Shown here: in pieces, positions 6,776 to 15,576 of the stretch | Layout of the letters: each line of letters starts with the position of its first letter | Numbering within the stretch: the first letter of the stretch is position 1 | NCBI RefSeq assembly: GCF_904831005.1 | Contig: NZ_LR882982.1 | Coordinates: 2,418,001 to 2,482,000, forward strand | DNA length: 64,000 nucleotides | Reading direction: 5' to 3' | Source of the DNA: Microbacterium hydrocarbonoxydans | Lineage (GTDB): Bacteria > Actinomycetota > Actinomycetes > Actinomycetales > Microbacteriaceae | Notes under the pieces: generated by a model | Told to the model about the DNA's origin: nothing | The model's database searches: none | The model's input: only the letters and a program-made list of their open reading frames with translations | Position numbers and translations under genes: made by a program

Positions 6776-9007
6776 ATGTCCGAGCCCACCGGCGCGCGCG
6801 CCCAGGACCTCACCCTCGACGAGAAGGCATCGCTCACCAGCGGCGCCGATTTCTGGACCACCAAGAGCGTCGACCGCGTCGGCATCCCCTCGCTCATGCT
6901 CACCGACGGTCCGCACGGCCTGCGCAAGCAGGGTGGCGACACCGACCACCTCGGCCTCGCCGGCAGCGTGCCCGCGACCTGCTTCCCACCCGCCGTCGGC
7001 CTCTCGGCGACCTTCGATCCCGCGCTCGCCGAGCGAGTCGGCGTGGCGCTCGGCATCGAGTCGGCCATCGAAGACGTCGCCGTGATCCTCGGCCCGGGCA
7101 TCAACATCAAGCGCTCGCCGCTCTGCGGACGCAACTTCGAATACATGTCGGAAGACCCGATCGTGTCGGGTGCGATAGGCGCAGGTCTCGTGCGCGGCAT
7201 CCAGTCGCAGGGTGTCGGATCGTCGCTCAAGCACTTCGCGGCGAACAATCAGGAGACCGATCGCCTGCGCGTCTCGAGCGACGTCGATCCGCGCACGCTG
7301 CGCGAGATCTACCTGCGCGGATTCCAGAGGGTCGTCGAAGACGCCCAGCCGTGGACGGTCATGTGCTCGTACAACCGCATCAACGGCGTCTACGCCTCGG
7401 AGGACCCGTGGCTGCTGACCGGGGTGCTGCGCGACGAGTGGGGCTTCGAGGGCATCGTCGTCTCGGACTGGGGCGCGGTGAACGACCGGGTCACCGGCCT
7501 CGTCGCCGGCATGGACCTCGAGATGCCGTCGTCGGGCGGACGCACGGATGCCGAGATCGTCGCCGCCGTGCACGACGGCGAGCTCGACGAGTCCGCCCTC
7601 GACACCGTGGTCGACCGACTCATCGATCTGACCCGCAAGGCGCAGGCGCGCCCCGCGGTATCCGGACCCCTCGACGTCGACGCCCACCACGCGCTCGCCC
7701 GCGAGGTCGCCGGTCGCTCGATCGTGCTGCTGCGCAACGACGGCGGCATCCTGCCGCTGCAGCCCACCGCCACGCTCGCGGTGATCGGCGAGTTCGCCCG
7801 CACCCCGCGCTTCCAGGGCGCCGGCTCATCGCAGATCAACCCGACCCGCATCGACACCGCGATCGACGAGATCCGCGCCCTCAGCAGCGCCGACGTCTCG
7901 TTCGCCGCGGGATACACGATCGACGAGACGGATGCGGATGCGGATGCGGATGCCGCGGCCCTGCGAGCCGAGGCCGTGGCTGCCGCGTCGTCGGCCGACG
8001 TCGCCGTGGTCTTCCTGGGAGTGCCCGCGCACGAGGAGTCCGAGGGCTTCGACCGCGAGCACATCGACCTTCCGTCGGCGCAGCTCGCGCTGCTCGACGC
8101 GGTTCTCGAGGCGAACCCCCGCACTGTCGTCGTGCTCTCGAACGGCGGCGTGGTGGCGCTGCCGTTCGCCGACCGCGTGCCCGCGATCGTCGAGGCCTGG
8201 CTGCTCGGCCAGGCCGGTGGCGGCGGCACCGCCGACGTGCTGTTCGGGGTCGTCAACCCGTCGGGCCGTCTGGCAGAGACCATCCCGCTGCGCATCGAGG
8301 ACACCCCCGCGTTCGGCAGCTTCCCCGGCGAGCACGGTCACTCGGTCTACGGCGAGGGGCTTCTTGTGGGATACCGGTGGTACGACGCGAGGCGCATGCA
8401 GGTCGCGTACCCGTTCGGCCACGGCCTGTCGTACACGACGTTCTCGTACGGCGATGCGACGGCATCCGTCGACGGCTCGGGCGACGTCATCGTCACCGTT
8501 CCGGTCACGAACACCGGCTCCGTCGTCGGCCGCGAGGTCGTGCAGGCCTACACGAGCCTGCCGGGCTCGTCGGTGCAGCGCGCGCCTCGCGAGCTGAAGG
8601 CCTTCGCCTCGGTGCTGATAGAGGCGGGCGAGACCGCGCAGGTCGAGTTGCGGCTGCGCCGTTCCGAGCTCGCATACTGGGACACCCGCATCGACGGCTG
8701 GATCGTCGAAGACGGCGAGTACGTGGTCGAAGTCGGATCCTCGAGCCGCGATCTGCGGGCCACCGCAACTGTCGCCGTCGCCGGCGATGAGGTCGTGCTG
8801 CCCGTGACCCTCGGCTCGTCGTTCGAAGAGCTCCTGGGCGATCCGGTGGTCGGTGCGGAGTTCAGCACCGTCATCGCCGAGAAGTTCGGTCCGGCGGGCG
8901 ACGAGATGCTCAAGATGCTCGGCAACTTCCCGGTCGGTCGCCTCGACGGCTTCCCGCTGCCCCGCGCCGAGCTCGTCGCCCTGGTCGAGCGCGCACAGCG
9001 CGGCTGA
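6776..9007 (+). CDS. Glycoside hydrolase family 3 beta-glucosidase-type enzyme
   Basis: The 743-aa enzyme hydrolyses terminal beta-linked sugars from glycosides. The TIM-barrel domain carries the nucleophile Asp231 in VVSDWGAV. The second domain carries the candidate acid/base Glu423 in EESEGFDREHIDLP. A fibronectin-III-like domain (about 570-670, VPVTNTGSVVGREVVQAY) follows, as is usual for GH3 beta-glucosidases, then a ~60-residue tail. No signal peptide, so cytosolic. GAGAGGA before ATG 6776 supports the start. No transporter is adjacent, so the natural glycoside is unknown. Confidence 0.93.
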   Translation: MSEPTGARAQDLTLDEKASLTSGADFWTTKSVDRVGIPSLMLTDGPHGLRKQGGDTDHLGLAGSVPATCFPPAVGLSATFDPALAERVGVALGIESAIEDVAVILGPGINIKRSPLCGRNFEYMSEDPIVSGAIGAGLVRGIQSQGVGSSLKHFAANNQETDRLRVSSDVDPRTLREIYLRGFQRVVEDAQPWTVMCSYNRINGVYASEDPWLLTGVLRDEWGFEGIVVSDWGAVNDRVTGLVAGMDLEMPSSGGRTDAEIVAAVHDGELDESALDTVVDRLIDLTRKAQARPAVSGPLDVDAHHALAREVAGRSIVLLRNDGGILPLQPTATLAVIGEFARTPRFQGAGSSQINPTRIDTAIDEIRALSSADVSFAAGYTIDETDADADADAAALRAEAVAAASSADVAVVFLGVPAHEESEGFDREHIDLPSAQLALLDAVLEANPRTVVVLSNGGVVALPFADRVPAIVEAWLLGQAGGGGTADVLFGVVNPSGRLAETIPLRIEDTPAFGSFPGEHGHSVYGEGLLVGYRWYDARRMQVAYPFGHGLSYTTFSYGDATASVDGSGDVIVTVPVTNTGSVVGREVVQAYTSLPGSSVQRAPRELKAFASVLIEAGETAQVELRLRRSELAYWDTRIDGWIVEDGEYVVEVGSSSRDLRATATVAVAGDEVVLPVTLGSSFEELLGDPVVGAEFSTVIAEKFGPAGDEMLKMLGNFPVGRLDGFPLPRAELVALVERAQRG

Positions 9008-9225
9008 GTCCCGTCCCCGGCGGGCACAGCGGGGAAGCGGATGCCGCGGCGGCGGGCTCGGAATCGTCCGGACCGGCGTGGCGGCGGAGGGCTTCGAAGC
9101 TGTGCCCGGGTGGGAGGCTCTGCACGGGTGGCGGTTCGCCGACGTCGGAGCGGGTCTCGGCGGGCCGGGTCGGAGCATGCCGAGGGGCGCGACGCGGAGA
9201 CAGCCGAGAAGTAGGCTGAGGCATC

Positions 9226-10065
9226 ATGGACGAGTTCATCCGGGGGTTCTGGGATTTCGCGGGCGACTACTGGTGGCTCGTGTTCCCGATCATGGGGATG
9301 GCGGGCGGCGCCGCGAAGGCATGGGAGCGAAGCTCGAAGCGACGTCACGAACGACGCATCGAGACTCTGCGTCTCAAGGCCGAGATCAAGGCCGCCCAGC
9401 TCGAGGCTCGCGGCAAGACCCTGCACGCCGGACCCGTGATCGTCGACACCACGGCATCCGTCGCTCCGAACGCGCTGCTCGAGCGCCTGTTCGCCGAGCA
9501 CGACGAGATCACCGCCCGATGGCTCGACTACGAGCTCGACGTCGCCAAGCTGATCGCCTACCCCGCCATGAGCGACGGCCGCCAGCCGCTGGTCGCCGCG
9601 TTCCTGCGCGCGAAGAAGACGGCGGATGCTCTGCGCCCGGCATCCGCGGATTCGAGCGTCTCCGAACGCCAGGTGTCGGAGTATCTCGACGCCGTCGGCG
9701 CCTACGCCGTGGCCTTCGAGATCGCCGAGAAGGATGCGCGGCGCCTGCGCGACTCGACCTTCACCGAACCCGAGCGCAAGCGCCTCGACCGCGCGCAGCA
9801 GCTGCTCAAGGTCGCGGTCGACGAGTCGGCCACGCAGGCCGAGCGCAACGTCGCCTACAGGCGCGTGCGCGATGAACTCGAAGGACTCATCCTGCTGAGC
9901 GACGAGGCGGTGCAGGTGCTCGAGAAGCAGGTCGCCCGCGAGCTCACAGCACAGGCGACGGATGCCGCTGCGCCGGCGAGCGCGCCGCCGAGCGCCGAGC
10001 CCGAACCCGAACCCGAACCCGCACCGATGCCGCTGCCGCTGCGCCGAACCGAGGAGACGTCATGA
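9226..10065 (+). CDS. Membrane-anchored coiled-coil protein of unknown function
   Basis: The 279-aa protein has one N-terminal membrane helix (WWLVFPIMGMAGG), then a long charged helical region with heptad-like Lys/Glu/Leu patterns, and an acidic Pro-Glu repeat tail (PEPEPEP) ending RRTEETS. No enzyme motif was recognised. TAGGCT 8 nt before the ATG suggests a leaderless or near-leaderless mRNA. Its stop overlaps the next ATG, so it is co-transcribed with the SMP-30-like gene. Confidence 0.75.
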   Translation: MDEFIRGFWDFAGDYWWLVFPIMGMAGGAAKAWERSSKRRHERRIETLRLKAEIKAAQLEARGKTLHAGPVIVDTTASVAPNALLERLFAEHDEITARWLDYELDVAKLIAYPAMSDGRQPLVAAFLRAKKTADALRPASADSSVSERQVSEYLDAVGAYAVAFEIAEKDARRLRDSTFTEPERKRLDRAQQLLKVAVDESATQAERNVAYRRVRDELEGLILLSDEAVQVLEKQVARELTAQATDAAAPASAPPSAEPEPEPEPAPMPLPLRRTEETS

Positions 10066-10907
10066 AGCCCGAGAACCTCACCGGTCCGATCTGCGTGCAT
10101 GCCGAGGCCCCCGCGTGGTCGACGGCCTGGGGCGGGCTGCGCTGGGTCGACGGCGACGCGGCCGATCTCGTCACGCTGCGCGACGACGGCATCCATCGCC
10201 TGCATCTCGACGACGAGTATGCCGCGTTCGTGCGCCCGCGCGCGTCGGGCGGATTCATCGCGATGGGTGCGCGCCATGCGCACCTCGCCGATTCCGCTGA
10301 CGGCCCCACCCGCATCGCCGCGACGTTCGATCTGGGCTCCGCCCGCTTCAACGACGGCACGGTCGACCCGCGCGGCCGCCTGCTGGCAGGGTCGATGGCT
10401 CTCGACGACGCCGGCCCCGTGGGGCGCGTGCTGCGCCTCGACGCCGATCTCTCCGCGACCGAGGTGCTCACAGGGGTGGAGACCTCGAACGGGGTGGGCT
10501 TCGCCCCCGACCAGCGGCTGGCCTATTACGTCGACACCGCCACGAGCCGCATCGACGTGTTCGACGTCGAAGCGGGCGAGCTCGCGAACCGCCGCCCGTT
10601 CGTCACGGTCCCCGAGGGCCAGGGCCTTCCCGACGGGCTGACGGTCGCGGCGGACGGCTCGGTCTGGGTCGCACTGTGGGGCGGCGGAGCCGTGCACGGC
10701 TACGCGCCCGACGGCACCCGGATCGCGCGCATCGAGCTGCCGGTGCCGCAGGTGACCGCGTGCACGTTCGGCGGAGACGACCTGTCGACGCTGTTCATCA
10801 CGACCTCGGCCCAGGGCCTGGATGCCGACCACGGCACCGAGGCGGGGTCGCTGTTCGCCGTCGACCCCGGCGTGCGCGGCCTGGCTCTGGCGCCCTTCGC
10901 GGGCTGA
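10062..10907 (+). CDS. SMP-30/gluconolactonase family protein
   Basis: This 281-aa six-bladed beta-propeller carries the family's metal-ligand positions: Glu15 in HAEAPAW, the Asn in TSNGVGF and the Asp in LPDGLTV. The arrangement is that of sugar-lactone hydrolases that open aldonolactones with a divalent metal. It has no signal peptide. The ATG overlaps the stop of the upstream membrane-protein gene (ATGA), which shows translational coupling but gives no clear hint of substrate. Confidence 0.88.
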   Translation: MKPENLTGPICVHAEAPAWSTAWGGLRWVDGDAADLVTLRDDGIHRLHLDDEYAAFVRPRASGGFIAMGARHAHLADSADGPTRIAATFDLGSARFNDGTVDPRGRLLAGSMALDDAGPVGRVLRLDADLSATEVLTGVETSNGVGFAPDQRLAYYVDTATSRIDVFDVEAGELANRRPFVTVPEGQGLPDGLTVAADGSVWVALWGGGAVHGYAPDGTRIARIELPVPQVTACTFGGDDLSTLFITTSAQGLDADHGTEAGSLFAVDPGVRGLALAPFAG

Positions 10908-11028
10908 CCCCGGTGCGGGCTGCGCGCGGCGTGAGTCGGGCGCGGCGCGGTCGGGCGCGGCGCCCGTCACGCCAGACACCACGACCTGGGCCGCTTCGGC
11001 CCCCCACATTCACGGAAGTGCGCAAGAT

Positions 11029-11865
11029 ATGAAGACGATCGTCATCACCGGAGCATCCGACGGCATCGGCGCGGCCGCTGCGCGACAGCTGCAGACTTCG
11101 TCGGATCGAGTGATCATCGTCGGGCGATCACCCGAGAAGACGCGCGCCGTCGCCGAGGCCGCGGGCGCCGAGCACCTCACCGCCGACTTCGCCCGGCTCG
11201 ATGACGTGCGCGCGCTCGCGGCGCAGCTGCTCTCGATGGTCGGTGACGACGGCATCGACGTGCTGGCCAACAATGCCGGCGGCATCTTCGGCGACCGCAC
11301 CCCCACTGTCGACGGACATGAGAAGACGATCCAGGTCAACCACCTCGCTCCCTTCCTGCTCACGAACCTTCTGCTTCCATCGCTGCGTCAGCACGGAGGC
11401 GCGGTGATCAACACATCGAGCGTGGGCCATCGACTGTTCGGACGTCTCGACGTCGACGACCTCGACAACGAGCACCGGTTCAGCGCGAACAAGGCCTACG
11501 GCGACGCGAAGCTCGCGAACGTCCTGTTCACGAAGAGCCTGCACACCAAGTTCCACGCCGAGGGCCTGCGCTCGGTGGCCTTCCATCCGGGAACAGTCCG
11601 CACCAACTTCGCGGCCGACTCGTCGAGCATCATGCGGCTCGCCTATCGAACCTTCCTCGCGCGATTCCTGCTGACCGGCGTCGAAGAGGGTGGCAGCATC
11701 CTGCGATGGTTCATCGAGGGCACGCCCGATGAAACATGGTTCTCCGGTGCGTACTACGACGAGCGCACTTTGAGCAATCGGGTCAATCCGCAGGTGAATG
11801 ACGCGGAGCTCGCCGAAGCCCTGTGGCGGAAGAGCGCCGCGCTCGTCGGGATCGACGCCGCCTGA
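11029..11865 (+). CDS. Short-chain dehydrogenase/reductase
   Basis: The 278-aa classical SDR has the Rossmann motif TGASDGIG (7-14), NNAG (81-84), the catalytic Ser pair at 130-131, and Tyr157/Lys161 in YGDAK. The sequence is closest to the retinol-dehydrogenase/WW-oxidoreductase-like branch, usually NADP-dependent with broad carbonyl or alcohol substrates. GGAAG lies 13 nt before the ATG. It appears to be a single-gene unit. Confidence 0.9.
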   Translation: MKTIVITGASDGIGAAAARQLQTSSDRVIIVGRSPEKTRAVAEAAGAEHLTADFARLDDVRALAAQLLSMVGDDGIDVLANNAGGIFGDRTPTVDGHEKTIQVNHLAPFLLTNLLLPSLRQHGGAVINTSSVGHRLFGRLDVDDLDNEHRFSANKAYGDAKLANVLFTKSLHTKFHAEGLRSVAFHPGTVRTNFAADSSSIMRLAYRTFLARFLLTGVEEGGSILRWFIEGTPDETWFSGAYYDERTLSNRVNPQVNDAELAEALWRKSAALVGIDAA

Positions 11866-11882
11866 CTGCCGCTCCGCTGCCC

Positions 11883-12015
11883 TCCCGTCGCACTTCGTGC
11901 CGCTCCGCCGGACTCCCGTCGCACTTCGTGCCGCCTGATCAACGAACCAGCGGCACGAACTGCGACCGGAACCACGCGCGCCCGCACACCAGCGGCACGA
12001 ACTGCGACCGGAACC
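11883..12015. repeat. Repeat family A array 2
   Basis: Two forward cores of the GTCGCACTTCGTGCCG type (starting 11887 and 11918) are followed by two inverted cores (GGCACGAACTGCGACCGG, starting 11952 and 11994, 42 bp apart). The whole array can fold into a large hairpin immediately after the SDR stop codon. Confidence 0.88.
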
Positions 12016-12060
12016 ACGCGCGCCCGCGAGAGACCCGGGCGCCCTCCCGGAATCCAGGAG

Positions 12061-12298
12061 TATGCTGGCACATCGGGTCACGTGACCCCTTCAGAGCGCG
12101 AGAGGCGGTGATGGCGATGTCCGGTGATAGTTGCGACGCCGCCTTCGTTGCGTCGCGTCTGACTGCATCCGTGCGTTGAGCTCCCGCTCCGCACCTGCAC
12201 GTCCTGCTCCGCAGCCGTCGGCGGCGTCATCCGCCCCCTGACGAAAACTGCGCATGCCCCGTCCGACTCGGCGTGCGCCTGCGAGAACGGAGCCAGCC
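12061..12298 (+). promoter_or_regulatory. corA leader with possible upstream ORF and hairpin
   Basis: TATGCT (12061-12066) could be the -10 of corA, giving a leader of about 225 nt. A 22-codon ORF (12111-12179, MAMSGDSCDAAF...) follows an AGAGGCGG ribosome site, and its coding part holds the hairpin GCGACGC...GCGTCGC at about 12133-12158. No known Mg2+ riboswitch consensus could be matched. An upstream ORF controlling corA is known in Salmonella (corL); equivalence here is only a guess. Confidence 0.35.
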
Positions 12299-13300
12299 AT
12301 GGCCCTCATCGACAACGGCGTGTACGTCCTCGGACGTCGCGTCGAGACCCCGAAGAACCTCGACGAGACCTACCGCTCACTCGATGCGCACGGCGGCATC
12401 GCCTGGATCGGCCTCTACCGGCCGAGCCCTCAGGAGGTCGCCTCGGTCGCTCGCGAGTTCGACCTGCATCCGCTGGCCGTCGAGGATGCGCTCTCGGGCC
12501 ACCAGCGGTCGAAGGTCGAGCGCTACGGCGACACGCTCTTCGCCGTGCTGCGCCCCGCCCGCTACCGCGATGAGCAGGAGTCGATCGAGTTCGGCGAGCT
12601 GCACCTCTTCGTCGGACCCGACTTCGTCGTGACCATCCGCCACGCCGAGTCGCCCGACCTCGCCGCGGTGCGTCGGCGTATGGAGGCGCACCCCGAACTG
12701 CTCGCGATGGGACCGGAGGCCGTGTTCTACGCGATCCTCGACGAGGTCGTCGACGGTTACGAGCCGATCGTCACCGGGCTGCTCAACGACATCGACGAGA
12801 TCGAGGATCAGCTCTTCGGCGACAGCGACGACGACGCCCTCTCGCGCCGCATCTACGAGCTCTCTCGCGAGGTCATCAACTTCCAGCGGGCGGTGCACCC
12901 TCTCGCCGGCATGCTGGAGTGGCTGCGTCGAGGGTCGGAGAAGTACCGCATCGACGAGGAGCTGCAGCGGTCGCTGCGCGACGTGCTCGACCACGTCATC
13001 CGGGTGAACGAGCGGGTCGACTCGTTCCGGGCGATCCTCGAGAACGCCCTCACCGTGCATTCCGCTCTCGTCGCGCGGCGGCAGACCGAGGCGGGGCTGG
13101 CGCAGAACGACGAGATCAAGAAGATCTCGTCGTGGGCGGCGATCATCTTCGCCCCCACCCTCGTCGGCACGGTCTACGGCATGAACTTCGAGGGGATGCC
13201 GGAACTGAGCTGGTCGTTCGGATACCCGGTCGCGATCGCCGCGATGGCCGCCTTCGCCGTCGGCCTCTACGGGGTGTTCAAGTACAAGAAGTGGTTGTGA
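12299..13300 (+). CDS. corA: CorA family magnesium/cobalt channel
   Basis: The 333-aa protein has a long soluble N-terminal domain, a long stalk helix and two C-terminal membrane helices. The first helix ends in the obligatory selectivity motif Gly-Met-Asn at 294-296 (VYGMNFEGMPEL). The short C-terminal tail KYKKWL is typical. It forms pentameric divalent-cation channels in the cytoplasmic membrane. GGAG before ATG 12299 supports the start over an upstream in-frame ATG at 12254. Confidence 0.95.
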   Translation: MALIDNGVYVLGRRVETPKNLDETYRSLDAHGGIAWIGLYRPSPQEVASVAREFDLHPLAVEDALSGHQRSKVERYGDTLFAVLRPARYRDEQESIEFGELHLFVGPDFVVTIRHAESPDLAAVRRRMEAHPELLAMGPEAVFYAILDEVVDGYEPIVTGLLNDIDEIEDQLFGDSDDDALSRRIYELSREVINFQRAVHPLAGMLEWLRRGSEKYRIDEELQRSLRDVLDHVIRVNERVDSFRAILENALTVHSALVARRQTEAGLAQNDEIKKISSWAAIIFAPTLVGTVYGMNFEGMPELSWSFGYPVAIAAMAAFAVGLYGVFKYKKWL

Positions 13301-13315
13301 GACCCCGCGCCCGCC

Positions 13316-13344
13316 GCCGGCGCACCCGAACCCGGGGCGCCGGC
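13316..13344. terminator. Bidirectional terminator hairpin between corA and the cytidylyltransferase gene
   Basis: Complementary arms GCCGGCGC (13316-13323) and GCGCCGGC (13337-13344) lie between two convergent genes. There is no U-run, as is common in this GC range. Confidence 0.5.
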
Positions 13345-13352
13345 GCAGGGCG

Positions 13353-13829
13353 TCAGCCTCGCGCGGTGCGCTCCGCTTCCTTCGCCGCGACGATCTTGCG
13401 CAGACCCGAGCTCGAGAAGCGGTGGTCACGCGTGTTGAAGTACAGCTCGATTCCGCGCTCTTCGCAGTAGTCCCTGCCCGTGAAGTCGCGGTCCTCGTAC
13501 TCGTCGCCGACGATTCGCACATCGATCTTGAACGACCGGAGGATGTCTTCCAGATCCTCCTCGGTCGAGTACGGCACGATCTCATCGACGTACTCGCAGC
13601 CCCGCAGCTGGATGTACCGCTCGACCACGGTCTGGGTCGGCGCGTTCTTCTCGGGGCGGTCGAGAGTGGGGTCCATCTGCAGCCCGCAGATGAGGTAGTC
13701 GCACTGTCGCTTGGCCTCGGCCAGCATCTTGATGTGCCCGGCGTGCAACAGATCGAACGTCGAGAACGTGATGCCGACGCGCGGTCCCGGGTTGTAATCC
13801 TGATGCTTCTTGGTGTGGTCCTGCGACAT
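13353..13829 (-). CDS. Cytidylyltransferase-family protein (glycerol-3-phosphate cytidylyltransferase-like)
   Basis: The 158-aa protein has the nucleotidyltransferase HxGH motif HAGH (29-32) and the C-terminal RFSSSGLRK, which corresponds to the family's nucleotide-binding loop. TagD-like enzymes make CDP-glycerol from CTP and glycerol 3-phosphate for wall polymers. The actinobacterial substrate may differ (for example a CDP-alcohol for teichoic or capsular polymer). A strong GGGGGAG site precedes ATG 13829. No other wall-polymer genes are adjacent. Confidence 0.85.
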   Translation of the reverse strand: MSQDHTKKHQDYNPGPRVGITFSTFDLLHAGHIKMLAEAKRQCDYLICGLQMDPTLDRPEKNAPTQTVVERYIQLRGCEYVDEIVPYSTEEDLEDILRSFKIDVRIVGDEYEDRDFTGRDYCEERGIELYFNTRDHRFSSSGLRKIVAAKEAERTARG

Positions 13830-13961
13830 TCGCTCCCCCTTGTTGATCGTGCGGTTGTCCCAGGAGATCCTATAGAGCGCATCGCGAGCGCCTGACCCGC
13901 TCAGACGGATACGAGCGATCGCAGAGCAGGATTCCGACACTTCGCCAGTAGGCTCGAAGTC

Positions 13962-14693
13962 GTGTCGCACGCCGAATCTCCCGCATCCGCCGCCGCCGAT
14001 CTGCACCGCCTCGCCGAACTGCTCGCAGGCTCCGACGCGCTCAACTGGGTGATCACGGGAGACTCGATCACGCACGGACTCGTGCACACGCACGGCGGCC
14101 GCAGCTACTCCGAGCACCTGCACGAGCTGATCCGCGGAGAGCTGGCCCGCACCCGCGATGCCGTGATCAACACGGCGATCAGCGGGCACCGGCTGCCCGA
14201 CATCCTCGACGACTTCGATCGGCGCGTGCAGTCATGGCGACCCGACGTGGTGACGCTCATGATCGGGACGAACGACATGTCGACGCTGCCGGGGAGTCCG
14301 CTCGTGGCACCGGCCGACTTCGCGGCCTCGCTGCGCGAGTTCGTCGCCCGCGTGCGAGGGCTGGGCGCGATCGTCGTGCTGCAGACGCCGCCCTCGATCG
14401 ACACGGCCAACGCGCCGGGTCGCGAGCGGCTCACGGAGTTCGCGGATGCCGTGCGCGAGGTCGCCGCGAGCGAAGACGTGATCCTCGTCGACCAGCATGC
14501 GCGGTTCACCGAGCTGGGACACGGCGGCGTGCCCTGGGGCCTCATGAATGACCCGTTCCACCCGAACGGCGCCGGTCACGCCGCGCTGGCGCTCGAACTC
14601 GCGAACGGACTCGGCATCTGCCCCGAGCCGGATCGCGACCGCACCTTGCCGCTGCTCGAGGCCCGGGTCGCCGCGGCACGACTCAACGGCTGA
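13962..14693 (+). CDS. SGNH/GDSL-family hydrolase
   Basis: The 243-aa esterase-fold protein has block I GDSIT with the nucleophile Ser35, block III GTND (102-105) and block V DPFHPNGAGH, giving Asp197 and His200 of the triad. No signal peptide is present, so it is probably cytosolic. Such enzymes deacylate lipids, sugars or wall polymers; the substrate is unknown. TAGGCT 7 nt before the GTG start, with no ribosome site, predicts a leaderless mRNA. Confidence 0.9.
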   Translation: MSHAESPASAAADLHRLAELLAGSDALNWVITGDSITHGLVHTHGGRSYSEHLHELIRGELARTRDAVINTAISGHRLPDILDDFDRRVQSWRPDVVTLMIGTNDMSTLPGSPLVAPADFAASLREFVARVRGLGAIVVLQTPPSIDTANAPGRERLTEFADAVREVAASEDVILVDQHARFTELGHGGVPWGLMNDPFHPNGAGHAALALELANGLGICPEPDRDRTLPLLEARVAAARLNG

Positions 14694-14835
14694 CTGCCGC
14701 ATCCCTCGCCCCGTTCCCCTGCAGGGCTGAAGGTGGCCCCCGGCACGCTCGCCCTTCCCAGGTGAGATCACCCCGCGCCATCCCCCGAACTCCCCTACGC
14801 TGAGCGCATTCGCAGACGACAGCGGGGGTGGTGCC

Positions 14836-15576
14836 ATGTCTCATGTGGTCGCAACAGGGGCCGGCAAGGCCATGATGGAGCGTCGGAACGATCCGACGCA
14901 CGACTACATCCTGGGGCTGACACGAAAGAAGAGACCTCGCGTTCTCTTCGTCGGCACCGCGACCGGCGACGACGCGGCGTACATCGTGAGCTTCTACTCG
15001 ACGTACGACTCCGATCGTTGCGCCCCGCACCATCTGCCCCTCTTCCACCGATCGGTCGACGACCTCGCCGGCTTCGTGAAGGGGTTCGACGTCATCCACG
15101 TCGGCGGCGGCAACACCGCGAACATGCTCGACGTGTGGAAGCGCCAGGGTCTCGACGAGATCATGCGCGACATGTGGGAGGACCCCGACTCGAACGTGGT
15201 GTTCACGGGCGGAAGCGCCGGCGGCATCTGCTGGTTCGAGGGCGGCACGACCGACAGCTACGGCCCGACCCTGCAGGTGCTGCCCGAGGGGCTCGGATTC
15301 CTGCACGGCAGCTTCTGTCCGCACTACGACGCCGAAGACCAGCGCCGACCCCTGTTCCACGCGTCGCTGCGGAGCGGTGAGCTCGCGACCGGATACGCGG
15401 TCGGCAACCTGCAGTCGCTGCACTTCGAGAACTCCGACTTCGTGACGGCGATCAGCCCGGTCGACGACGCTCTCGCGCTGCGCGTGGAGGCCATCGACGG
15501 CGAGATCGTCGAGACCGAACTCCCGACCGAGATCCTCACGGCATCCGCTCCGATCACGAAGGGGCCGTCGACGTGA
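14836..15576 (+). CDS. pepE: Peptidase E-like serine peptidase (family S51)
   Basis: The 246-aa protein has the S51 nucleophile motif GGSAGG with Ser127 and a class-I-glutamine-amidotransferase-like fold. HVGGGNTANML upstream is typical of this family. Peptidase E cleaves dipeptides with N-terminal aspartate; close relatives act on other acyl-aspartyl bonds. A GGGGGTGG ribosome site precedes the ATG. The stop overlaps the GTG of the following Dcu-type transporter, which suggests that released aspartate and C4-dicarboxylate transport are linked. Confidence 0.85.
   Translation: MSHVVATGAGKAMMERRNDPTHDYILGLTRKKRPRVLFVGTATGDDAAYIVSFYSTYDSDRCAPHHLPLFHRSVDDLAGFVKGFDVIHVGGGNTANMLDVWKRQGLDEIMRDMWEDPDSNVVFTGGSAGGICWFEGGTTDSYGPTLQVLPEGLGFLHGSFCPHYDAEDQRRPLFHASLRSGELATGYAVGNLQSLHFENSDFVTAISPVDDALALRVEAIDGEIVETELPTEILTASAPITKGPST

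Noticed and set aside
12061..12298. M-box magnesium riboswitch before corA
   Set aside because: The invariant GTTAGGTGAGGCTCC-like 5' block could not be found and the pairing pattern does not fit.
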